From positions 1-7,602 of the forward strand of contig DHKK01000164.1 in assembly GCA_002404795.1 (NCBI GenBank): a DNA stretch of 7,602 nt, given 5' to 3'. Shown one piece after another: positions 1 through 5,283 of the stretch. Numbering within the stretch: position 1 is the first letter of the stretch; every line of letters starts with the position of its first letter. Under the pieces are notes generated by a model. The model did no database searches. It was not told the DNA's origin and saw only the letters and a program-made list of their open reading frames with translations. This DNA is from Clostridiales bacterium UBA4696. Its GTDB lineage: Bacteria > Bacillota > Clostridia > Oscillospirales > Oscillospiraceae. The translations under genes were made by a program, and so were the position numbers.

Positions 1-17
1 CCAAGCACTCTTTTCTC

Positions 18-51
18 CCCTATCTTTTCTCTTGCGAGAGAAAAGATAGGG
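18..51. repeat. Perfect 15-bp hairpin of unknown role
   Basis: Bases 18-32 pair perfectly with 37-51 around a 4-nt loop (33-36). No T-run follows the stem on either strand, so it does not look like a standard intrinsic terminator. The 9-mer TCTTTTCTC occurs at 9-17 and again at 23-31 inside the left arm, so the right arm could pair with either copy. It may be part of a dispersed intergenic repeat or a 3'-end structure of a gene left of the window; neither can be decided from this sequence. Confidence 0.6.
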
Positions 52-88
52 CCGTCGGAGACATACAGCAGCTGCAAATTTGATACAG

Positions 89-134
89 CCTTTCAGTCAG
101 CCTCCGGCTGCCCACCCCCTGCAAGGGGAGCCTT
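89..134. repeat. REP-like intergenic palindromic repeat
   Basis: Two small hairpins stand in tandem: CAGCC/GGCTG (98-102 with 106-110, 3-nt loop) and CCCCT/AGGGG (116-120 with 124-128, 3-nt loop). They are bordered by CCTTTCAG on the left and GGAGCCTT on the right. From memory, gut Firmicutes genomes hold many intergenic copies of an element of this form (a short variable palindrome followed by a CCCCT/AGGGG stem). Only one copy is in this window, so its repeat status rests on that recollection. Confidence 0.45.
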
Positions 135-159
135 GCGTGTTTTTCGGCAGTTTTGCGGC

Positions 160-188
160 TTGCTTCCAGTGCATGGATGATGTAGAAT
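160..188 (+). promoter_or_regulatory. Probable promoter of the kinase-murI unit
   Basis: A -35 like TTGCTT (160-165) is followed, after 17 bp, by a -10 like TAGAAT (183-188, 5 of 6 consensus bases). Transcription would start near 195, giving a leader of about 29 nt that includes the GGAGG at 211-215. The -35 box is weak. Confidence 0.45.
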
Positions 189-223
189 AGAACAGTATTT
201 TGCGCGGACAGGAGGCGAACGGG

Positions 224-817
224 ATGAAGTATATTGCGATCTGCGGTACGGTCGGCGCCGGCAAGACCACGCTGCTCGGGCGGCTGATCGACCGGCTGGG
301 GCCGCGCGCGGCCTTCCATGAGGAGCGCCCGCAGGATAACCCCTACATCAACGACTACTATTCCGATTCCAAACGCTGGTCGTTCCACTCGCAGGTGAGC
401 TTCCTGTCGCTCTATTTTGACGATCCGGCCTGGCGGCCGGGCGAAGGGCAGCCGGAATTCTTTTTCTTTGACCGCGCGTTTCTGGAAAATCTGGTCATCG
501 CCAAATACCGGCTGCGCCAGCAGGATCTGACACAGGATGAATACGGCATTCTCTGTAAGCTGGCAAACGGCATCGCCTCGCTGATGCCGCCGATCGACAA
601 ATATCTCTATCTCGACTGCTCCGTCAGCACCATCATCGAGCATATGCGCCAGCGCGGACGGGAATATGAGGACGATCTGGACCTCATGTACGTGTACGAG
701 CTGAAGGAGCTCTACGACGAATGGGCCGAGACGCTCCCGCTGGACCGGACGCTGCGCATCAGCATGGACGGCGGAGAATATGATCTGGAGCAGATCGTGC
801 GCTTTCTGGAGGCATGA
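224..817 (+). CDS. Deoxynucleoside kinase (dAdo/dGuo/dCyd kinase family)
   Basis: This 197-residue protein belongs to the deoxynucleoside kinase family, which phosphorylates salvaged deoxynucleosides to their 5'-monophosphates in the cytoplasm. Visible motifs are an N-terminal P-loop GTVGAGKTT (residues 8-16) and an EER..NPY..DYY.D..RW.F..Q segment (34-57) typical of the substrate pocket. They are followed by a DR motif (DRA, 83-85) and an arginine-rich lid RQRGREYE (142-149). The length is close to that of the bacterial family (roughly 200-220 residues). The ATG at 224 is chosen because GGAGG at 211-215 lies 8 nt upstream; an in-frame TTG at 200 lies upstream of that site. The stop overlaps the first possible murI ATG (ATGA), so the two genes are probably cotranscribed and translationally coupled. 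Substrate preference (dA, dG, dC) cannot be told from sequence alone. Confidence 0.88.
   Translation: MKYIAICGTVGAGKTTLLGRLIDRLGPRAAFHEERPQDNPYINDYYSDSKRWSFHSQVSFLSLYFDDPAWRPGEGQPEFFFFDRAFLENLVIAKYRLRQQDLTQDEYGILCKLANGIASLMPPIDKYLYLDCSVSTIIEHMRQRGREYEDDLDLMYVYELKELYDEWAETLPLDRTLRISMDGGEYDLEQIVRFLEA
808..812 (+). promoter_or_regulatory. Ribosome binding site deciding the murI start
   Basis: GGAGG lies inside the last codons of the kinase gene. It is 7 nt from the ATG at 820 but only 1 nt from the ATG at 814, so 820 is the better start. Confidence 0.7.
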
Positions 818-819
818 GC

Positions 820-1602
820 ATGCAAAATCAGGATCGACCGATCGCCTTTTTCGATTCCGGCCTCGGCGGGATCAGCGTCCTGCGGGAGACGGTGCGGCTG
901 CTGCCGCAGGAAAATTATCTGTATTACGGCGACTCGCTCCACGCGCCTTACGGCGTGCGGCCGGAGGCGGAGATCCGCGCGCTGGCCGGCGCGGCGGCAG
1001 AGCAGCTCGTGCAGGCGGGAGCCAAGGCGCTCGTCGTGGCCTGCAATACGGCGACGTCCGCCGCCATCGTGCAGCTGCGCGAGGCGTATCCCGACATCCC
1101 CGTCATCGGCACCGAGCCTGCGCTCAAGCCCGCGGTGGAGAAATACCCCGGCGGCCGGATCCTCGTCATGGCGACGCCCATGACCATCCGGCAGGAGAAA
1201 TTTCGGGCGCTCAAGGCGCAGTATGACGACCGGGCGGAGATCATCGGCCTGGCCTGCGGCGGGCTGATGGAGTTCGTCGAGCGCGGCGAGCTGCGCGGCG
1301 GGGCGCTGGACGCGTACCTGCTCGATAAGCTCGGGCCGTACCTCAGGGTCCCGGTCGATGCGATCGTGCTCGGCTGCACGCATTATCCGTTCCTCACCGG
1401 CGCGATCCGCCGCATCGTCGGCCGCGGGCCGGAGATCCTGGACGGCAGCCATGGCGTTGCCATGCAGCTGGGGCGCAGGCTCGCCGCCGCAGGCATGCTC
1501 CGCACGCAGGGCGGGAAGGGGACTGTGCAGTTCCGGAACTCACTGGACGAGCCGGAGATCCTCGCGCTCAGCCGCACGCTGCTGCAATATCGGGAAGATT
1601 GA
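820..1602 (+). CDS. murI: Glutamate racemase
   Basis: MurI interconverts L- and D-glutamate, supplying D-Glu for peptidoglycan precursors; it acts in the cytoplasm without a cofactor. The 260-residue protein shows the family motifs in order: FFDSGLGG (10-17), YYGDS (35-39), PYG (43-45), the first catalytic cysteine in ACNTATSA (C75), and the second in GCTHYP (C186). Length is normal for the family. Two in-frame ATGs, 814 and 820, are possible. 820 is preferred by Shine-Dalgarno spacing, and starting at 814 would add two residues. The gene follows the deoxynucleoside kinase directly and ends two bases before a terminator hairpin. The pairing of salvage kinase and MurI has no obvious pathway logic. 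Confidence 0.95.
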   Translation: MQNQDRPIAFFDSGLGGISVLRETVRLLPQENYLYYGDSLHAPYGVRPEAEIRALAGAAAEQLVQAGAKALVVACNTATSAAIVQLREAYPDIPVIGTEPALKPAVEKYPGGRILVMATPMTIRQEKFRALKAQYDDRAEIIGLACGGLMEFVERGELRGGALDAYLLDKLGPYLRVPVDAIVLGCTHYPFLTGAIRRIVGRGPEILDGSHGVAMQLGRRLAAAGMLRTQGGKGTVQFRNSLDEPEILALSRTLLQYRED

Positions 1603-1603
1603 G

Positions 1604-1634
1604 AGCGCTGCCCGTGCCGGGCGGCGCTTTTTTT
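1604..1634 (+). terminator. Intrinsic terminator after murI
   Basis: An 11-bp stem (1604-1614 with 1618-1628, containing one G-T wobble) with a 3-nt loop runs into seven Ts at 1628-1634. It starts immediately after the murI stop and closes the kinase-murI unit. Confidence 0.88.
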
Positions 1635-1653
1635 CGAAAAAATCAAAAAAAGG

Positions 1654-1684
1654 CTTACACTTTTTGCTCCGGGTCTGTTATACT
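1654..1684 (+). promoter_or_regulatory. Promoter of the CarD-like gene
   Basis: An extended -10, TGTTATACT (TG at 1676-1677, TATACT at 1679-1684), is preceded at 19 bp by a -35 like CTTACA (1654-1659). Two A-tracts just upstream (1637-1642 and 1645-1651) resemble an UP element. The start point would be near 1691, giving a leader of about 40 nt with AAGGAGG at 1718-1724. The long spacer is a weakness that the extended -10 may offset. Confidence 0.6.
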
Positions 1685-1730
1685 GTACCTGTAAGAAGTT
1701 ACGTTTATCCGGGAAAGAAGGAGGAAGCCT

Positions 1731-2231
1731 ATGTTTTCAGTTGGAGAATATATTATTTACGGCGTGGAAGGCGTGTGCGAGGTCGAGGAAGCCGGGAAGC
1801 TGAAAGTTTCCGGTCTCGATAAAAACCGGGACTATTACCGCCTGCGCCCGTATTACCACGGCGGCACGATCTACACACCGGTCGACGGCAAGGCCGTCAT
1901 GCGGCCGGTCTTGACGCGCGCGGAGCTTGAGAGGCTTCTTCCGCGCCTGCCGGAGCTGGAGCCGCTGGACGATGTGCCCGCTGACAGCCGCGCCGCGGGC
2001 GAGTATTACCGTGCGATCCTGTCGGAGCATGACTGCGTTCGCCTCCTGCGGCTGTGCCGGACGCTCCACAATAAGCAGCAGGCCCTCTCCGCCAGCCGCC
2101 GCACCGTCAGCTCCACGGAGCTGCGCAGCTGGAAGATGGCCGAGGAGATGCTCTACGGCGAGTTCGGCTTCGCGCTCGGCATGCCGCCGTCGAAGGTGAA
2201 GGCATACCTGCAGGAAAAGCTGGGCAGCTGA
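1731..2231 (+). CDS. CarD/CdnL-like transcriptional regulator
   Basis: This 166-residue protein matches the CarD/CdnL/TRCF-interaction family, whose members bind the RNA polymerase beta subunit and influence promoter open complexes. The N-terminal part (about 1-60) begins FSVGEYIIYGVEGVCEVEE and continues through YRLRPYY and a GGTIYTPVD segment, as in the Tudor-like RNAP-interaction domain. The rest (about 85-166) is a helical domain with a LRSWKMAEEMLYGEFGFALG stretch (131-150), matching the family's C-terminal helices. The start is supported by AAGGAGG at 1718-1724, 6 nt from the ATG. By eye, the tryptophan used by mycobacterial CarD to wedge DNA is not at the expected place; AGEYYRAIL (89-97) falls there. 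The gene stands alone between its own promoter and a terminator. Target promoters are unknown. Confidence 0.82.
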   Translation: MFSVGEYIIYGVEGVCEVEEAGKLKVSGLDKNRDYYRLRPYYHGGTIYTPVDGKAVMRPVLTRAELERLLPRLPELEPLDDVPADSRAAGEYYRAILSEHDCVRLLRLCRTLHNKQQALSASRRTVSSTELRSWKMAEEMLYGEFGFALGMPPSKVKAYLQEKLGS

Positions 2232-2245
2232 TGGACCCTTGGAAG

Positions 2246-2281
2246 AAAAAAGCGTGCAGTCCATGGGACTGCACGCTTTTT
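2246..2281. terminator. Bidirectional terminator between carD-like gene and copA
   Basis: A perfect 12-bp stem (2251-2262 with 2266-2277) with loop ATG is flanked by six As on the left (2246-2251) and five Ts on the right (2277-2281). It therefore reads as an intrinsic terminator on both strands and serves the two convergent genes, whose stops are only 59 bp apart. Confidence 0.92.
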
Positions 2282-2290
2282 CTGCGGGCA

Positions 2291-2500
2291 TCATTCCACG
2301 CCCGTGACCTCGTAGTCCTGCGCCTCGACGGCGGACTTGAGCACGTCGGCCGCGACGTCCTTCGTGAGCGTCACGACGGCGGTACCGGCCGTATGGTCCG
2401 CCACGGCGGACTGCACGCCGTCCACAGCCTCGAGCGCCTTCTTGACGCGCGCTTCGCAGTGGCCGCACATCATGCCTTTTACATGCAGGGTCTTTGTCAT
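2291..2500 (-). CDS. copZ: Possible free CopZ copper chaperone from internal start in copA
   Basis: The last 69 codons of copA form a complete heavy-metal-associated domain, and they begin with an ATG that has an excellent ribosome binding site of its own. AAGGAGG at 2509-2515 stands 8 nt from the ATG at 2498-2500. The product would start MTKTLHVKGMMCGHCEAR and end at the copA stop. Its CxHC site (C12, H14, C15) resembles free bacterial CopZ chaperones, while the N-terminal domain of CopA has CAAC. CopZ carries Cu(I) to CopA and can pass it to CsoR-type or other regulators. What is seen is an in-frame internal start signal; that it is used is inference. The alternative is that the domain is made only as the CopA tail and the AAGGAGGAA merely encodes Lys-Glu-Glu. 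Confidence 0.45.
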   Translation of the reverse strand: MTKTLHVKGMMCGHCEARVKKALEAVDGVQSAVADHTAGTAVVTLTKDVAADVLKSAVEAQDYEVTGVE

Positions 2501-4816
2501 AGTTGCTTCCTCCTTCATTTGGTCTGCCAGATGGAACTCCGGCAGGGGATTTCCCTTGTGATCGTGCTTCGGGTCGTACAGGCGGCACAGATTCAGCCGC
2601 AGCGCGTTCGACACAACACAGAAGCTGGACAGGCTCATCGCGGCCGCGCCATACATCGGGTTCAGCGTCAGCCCCAGCCCGACGAACACGCCCGCCGCCA
2701 GCGGGATGCCGATGACGTTATAGATGAAGGCCCAGAACAGATTCTCATGGATGTTGCGCAGCGCCGCGCGGCTGAGCCGGATGGCGGCCGGAACGTCCAG
2801 AAGCGTACTTTTCATCAGCACCACGTCCGCCGCGTCGATGGCGACGTCGGCGCCCGCGCCGATGGCAATGCCGGTATCGGCGGCGGTGAGGGCGGGTGCA
2901 TCGTTGATGCCGTCGCCGACCATGGCGACAGGCCCGTATTTCTGCAGCTCGCGGATGACGGCTTCCTTGCCGCCGGGCAGCACGCCCGCCACGACGTCGT
3001 CGGCGCCCGCAAGCTTGCCGATGGCCGCCGCCGTGCGCGCGTTGTCGCCCGTCAGCATGACGACGCGGATGCCCATGCCGCGCAGCTGGCGGATGGCCTC
3101 CGGACTCTCCGGCTTGATAGCGTCCGCCACGGCGATGAGGCCGAGGAGACTGCCGTTCTTCGCGAACAGCAGCGGCGTCTTGCCCGCCTGCGAGAGCGCG
3201 TCTGCCTGTTTCTCAAGTTCCTGCGGCAGCGCCAGCTGCGAGGCCATATACCGCACGCTGCCGCCCAGCAGCTGCGCGCCAAGGACCGTCGCCTTCAGAC
3301 CGCTGCCGGTGATGGCGGCGAAATCCTCCGCGGCCTCCGGCTGGATCTGGGCTTCCTCACCGCGCTTCATGATGGCCGCGGCCAACGGATGCTCGCTCCT
3401 GGCCTCGAGCGAGACGGCGGCCTGCAGCAGCTCCTGCTCCGTCACGCCGGAAGCGGGGACGAGATCCGTGACCTCCGGCTGGCCGGAGGTGATGGTGCCG
3501 GTCTTGTCGAGCGCGACGATGCGCGTCCGGCCCGTGTGCTCGAGGCTCGCGGCCGTCTTGAAGAGGATGCCGTTCTTCGCGCCCACGCCGCTGCCGACCA
3601 TGATGGCCACCGGCGTGGCCAGACCCAGCGCGCACGGACAGCTGATGACGAGCACGGAGATGCCGCGCGCCAGTGCGAAGGAGAATTCGCGCCCGATCAG
3701 CAGCCACACGACCGTCGTCACGACGGCGATTGAGATGACCGCCGGGACGAACACGCCTGCGACTTTGTCAGCCGTCTTGGCGATCGGCGCCTTCGTCGCC
3801 GCTGCGTCGGAGACCATGCGGATGATCTGGCTGAGCGTGGTGTCCTCGCCGACGCGGGTGGCTTCGCAGCGCAGGAAGCCGGAGCAGTTGACCGTCGCGG
3901 CCGACACGCCGTCGCCGGGCGCCTTGTCGGCCGGGACGCTCTCACCGGTGAGGGCGGCTTCGTTGACGGCGCTCGCGCCGTCCAGCACGATGCCGTCGAC
4001 CGGGATGCTCTGGCCCGGGCGGACGACGAAGATATCGCCCTTTTTGACCTGCGCGGCGGGGATCTTCACCTCTTTGCCGTCACGGATGACGGTCGCCGTC
4101 TCCGGCGCGAGGGCCATGAGGCTCTTGAGCGCGTCGGTGGTCTTGCCCTTGGATCGGGCCTCGAGCAGCTTGCCGACGGTGATGAGCGTCAGGATCATGG
4201 CGGCGGACTCAAAGTAGAATTCGTCCATATAGGCCATGGCCGCCTCGCTGCCGCCGTGCAGCTGCGCGTTCGTCATGGCAAACAGCGCGTACACGCTCCA
4301 CCCGAACGAGGCTGCCGCGCCGAGCGAGACGAGCGTGTCCATGTTCGGCGAGCCGCGCAGCAGGCTCTTCGTGCCGCTCACGAAAAATTCCTGATTGATG
4401 ACCATGACGATCCCGGCCAGCAGCAGCTGGGCAAGGCCCATGGCGACGTGATTGCCGTCAAACCAGTGCGGCAGCGGCCAGCCCCACATCATGTGGCCCA
4501 TCGAGAAATACATCAGAATGAGCAGAAACACCACGGACGCGATGAGCCGCTTTTTGAGATGCGGCGTCTGATGGTCCGCCAGCGCGTCGGCGCCGGCCGC
4601 GGCCGACGAGGCCTCCTGCCCGCGCAGGCTCGCGCCGTAGCCCGCGTTCTGCACGGCCTGGATGATGGCGTCGGGCGCGGCCGTACCCTCGACGCCCATG
4701 GAATTGGTGAGCAGGCTCACGGCGCACGACTCGACGCCGGGGACCTTTTTGACCGCCTTTTCCACACTCGCGCTGCAGGCAGCGCAGTGCATACCGGTCA
4801 CTGTGAATTGCTGCAT
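2291..4816 (-). CDS. copA: Cu(I)-exporting P1B-1 ATPase with C-terminal CopZ-like domain
   Basis: CopA pumps Cu(I) out across the cytoplasmic membrane using ATP. The 841-residue protein has, in order: an N-terminal heavy-metal-associated domain with GMHCAAC (C11, C14); four membrane segments (about 91-214); an actuator domain with TGES (290-293); and two further segments around the metal-binding CPC (393-395). Next come the phosphorylation site DKTGT (D437), the SEHP motif of the N-domain (474-477), TGDN (589-592) and GDGINDAP (634-641). The last two membrane segments carry the P1B-1 signatures YN (699-700) and MSLSS (727-731), indicating Cu(I)/Ag(I). Unlike a minimal CopA, the chain continues through a charged linker (about 742-772) into a second metal-binding domain with GMMCGHC (C784, C787). 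The ATG at 4816 is chosen because AAGGAGG lies 7 nt upstream; a GTG at 4846 overlaps the csoR stop but would have the Shine-Dalgarno inside the gene. It is cotranscribed with csoR, 26 bp apart. Confidence 0.96.
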   Translation of the reverse strand: MQQFTVTGMHCAACSASVEKAVKKVPGVESCAVSLLTNSMGVEGTAAPDAIIQAVQNAGYGASLRGQEASSAAAGADALADHQTPHLKKRLIASVVFLLILMYFSMGHMMWGWPLPHWFDGNHVAMGLAQLLLAGIVMVINQEFFVSGTKSLLRGSPNMDTLVSLGAAASFGWSVYALFAMTNAQLHGGSEAAMAYMDEFYFESAAMILTLITVGKLLEARSKGKTTDALKSLMALAPETATVIRDGKEVKIPAAQVKKGDIFVVRPGQSIPVDGIVLDGASAVNEAALTGESVPADKAPGDGVSAATVNCSGFLRCEATRVGEDTTLSQIIRMVSDAAATKAPIAKTADKVAGVFVPAVISIAVVTTVVWLLIGREFSFALARGISVLVISCPCALGLATPVAIMVGSGVGAKNGILFKTAASLEHTGRTRIVALDKTGTITSGQPEVTDLVPASGVTEQELLQAAVSLEARSEHPLAAAIMKRGEEAQIQPEAAEDFAAITGSGLKATVLGAQLLGGSVRYMASQLALPQELEKQADALSQAGKTPLLFAKNGSLLGLIAVADAIKPESPEAIRQLRGMGIRVVMLTGDNARTAAAIGKLAGADDVVAGVLPGGKEAVIRELQKYGPVAMVGDGINDAPALTAADTGIAIGAGADVAIDAADVVLMKSTLLDVPAAIRLSRAALRNIHENLFWAFIYNVIGIPLAAGVFVGLGLTLNPMYGAAAMSLSSFCVVSNALRLNLCRLYDPKHDHKGNPLPEFHLADQMKEEATMTKTLHVKGMMCGHCEARVKKALEAVDGVQSAVADHTAGTAVVTLTKDVAADVLKSAVEAQDYEVTGVE
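2509..2515 (-). promoter_or_regulatory. Internal ribosome binding site in copA
   Basis: AAGGAGG is read within the Lys-Glu-Glu codons (residues 768-770 of CopA) and lies 8 nt before an in-frame ATG. It equals the Shine-Dalgarno of copA itself (4824-4830) in both sequence and spacing. Confidence 0.6.
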
Positions 4817-4823
4817 GGGACTC

Positions 4824-4830
4824 CCTCCTT
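4824..4830 (-). promoter_or_regulatory. Ribosome binding site deciding the copA start
   Basis: AAGGAGG lies 7 nt upstream of the ATG at 4814-4816, in the short gap after csoR. It rules against the upstream GTG at 4846 as the main start. Confidence 0.85.
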
Positions 4831-4842
4831 GGGATGTTGTGA

Positions 4843-5151
4843 TCACTTCATTAGTTTTTGCAGGGTGGCGGCCAGTTCATCCACGATCTCGTCGTGGCCG
4901 TCCTTCAGATCCCGCGCGACGCACGTGCGCAGATGCTCGGCCAGCAGCTCGCGGTTGAAGGCGTTGACGGCGGCATTGACGGCGGCGGACTGCGTCAGGA
5001 TATCGTTGCAGTAGGCGTTGGATTCCACCATTGCCTGCAGCCCGCGGACCTGGCCCTCAATGCGGCGCAGCCGGTTGAGCAGCTTCTTTTTTTCTTCTTC
5101 GGCGCGCAGCGTGTGCTTTTCGCAGCAGGAACATCGCTTTGGCTCCGGCAT
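4843..5151 (-). CDS. csoR: Copper-sensing repressor CsoR
   Basis: This 102-residue all-helical protein belongs to the CsoR/RcnR (DUF156) family of tetrameric repressors. The family hallmark LLNRLRRIEGQVRGLQAMVE lies at 24-43. The Cu(I) ligands of CsoR are present with the same spacing as in Mycobacterium tuberculosis CsoR: Cys48 (AYCND), His73 and Cys77 (EHLRTC). This separates it from Ni/Co (RcnR), formaldehyde (FrmR) and persulfide (CstR) relatives. An N-terminal KRCSCCEKH adds three cysteines (7, 9, 10) outside the core site. The ATG at 5151 is chosen because GGAGG (5159-5163) is 7 nt away; the ATG at 5157 would be only 1 nt from it. It is first gene of the csoR-copA operon, so it should repress itself and copA until Cu(I) binds. 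Confidence 0.95.
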   Translation of the reverse strand: MPEPKRCSCCEKHTLRAEEEKKKLLNRLRRIEGQVRGLQAMVESNAYCNDILTQSAAVNAAVNAFNRELLAEHLRTCVARDLKDGHDEIVDELAATLQKLMK

Positions 5152-5158
5152 ATGCATC

Positions 5159-5163
5159 CCTCC
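5159..5163 (-). promoter_or_regulatory. Ribosome binding site deciding the csoR start
   Basis: GGAGG, within a longer AAGGGAGGG, is 7 nt from the ATG at 5149-5151 and only 1 nt from the alternative ATG at 5155-5157. Confidence 0.7.
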
Positions 5164-5166
5164 CTT

Positions 5167-5183
5167 ATACCCCTGTGGGGTAT
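5167..5183. promoter_or_regulatory. CsoR operator 1, downstream of the -10
   Basis: ATACCCC-TGT-GGGGTAT is a perfect 7-3-7 inverted repeat of the GC-rich TACCC/GGGTA type known for CsoR operators. It covers the expected transcription start (about 5181) and the early leader of csoR. CsoR binding here would block initiation or clearance; Cu(I) would release it. Confidence 0.85.
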
Positions 5184-5187
5184 TTTC

Positions 5188-5216
5188 ACTATATACCCCC
5201 GTCGGGTATTTGTCAA
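5188..5216 (-). promoter_or_regulatory. csoR-copA operon promoter
   Basis: On the minus strand a consensus -35 TTGACA (5211-5216) is followed after exactly 17 bp by TATAGT (5188-5193, 5 of 6). The expected start is near 5181. This is the strongest promoter in the window by consensus match, fitting an inducible operon held down by a repressor. Confidence 0.88.
5193..5209. promoter_or_regulatory. CsoR operator 2, inside the promoter spacer
   Basis: ATACCCC-CGT-CGGGTAT is an inverted repeat with 6 of 7 positions symmetric. It fills the spacer between the -35 and -10 boxes almost completely. Its centre is 26 bp from that of operator 1. This is the classical position for CsoR repression. Confidence 0.85.
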
Positions 5217-5230
5217 TAGAAAAAACACCA

Positions 5231-5256
5231 AAAAAGCAGCGCCTGTGGCGCTGCTC
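5231..5256 (-). terminator. Intrinsic terminator after the ABC exporter gene
   Basis: Read on the minus strand, a 9-bp stem (5248-5256 with 5236-5244) with a 3-nt loop runs into a T-run (5231-5236). It lies about 28 bp past the exporter stop and isolates the copper operon promoter from upstream transcription. Confidence 0.88.
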
Positions 5257-5283
5257 AGTTTGGCAGAAAAGCAATAAAAATAT

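Noticed and set aside
20..643. 207-codon minus-strand open frame over the kinase and the upstream region
   Set aside because: It overlaps the kinase gene in antisense and crosses the hairpin and REP-like repeat; no family resemblance.
2231..3733. 500-codon plus-strand open frame opposite copA
   Set aside because: It runs antisense to an unmistakable P-type ATPase, shows Arg/His/Ala-rich low-complexity composition from GC-rich codon shadows, and begins in the terminator region.
2724..4217. 497-codon plus-strand open frame opposite copA
   Set aside because: It is a Ser/Ala/Thr-rich translation of the antisense of copA with no recognisable domain and no ribosome binding site that I can see; a typical shadow frame in GC-rich DNA.
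5152..5274. N-terminal extension of CsoR by 41 codons
   Set aside because: It would translate the promoter and both operators; the protein from 5151 already has the normal CsoR length and a well-placed Shine-Dalgarno.
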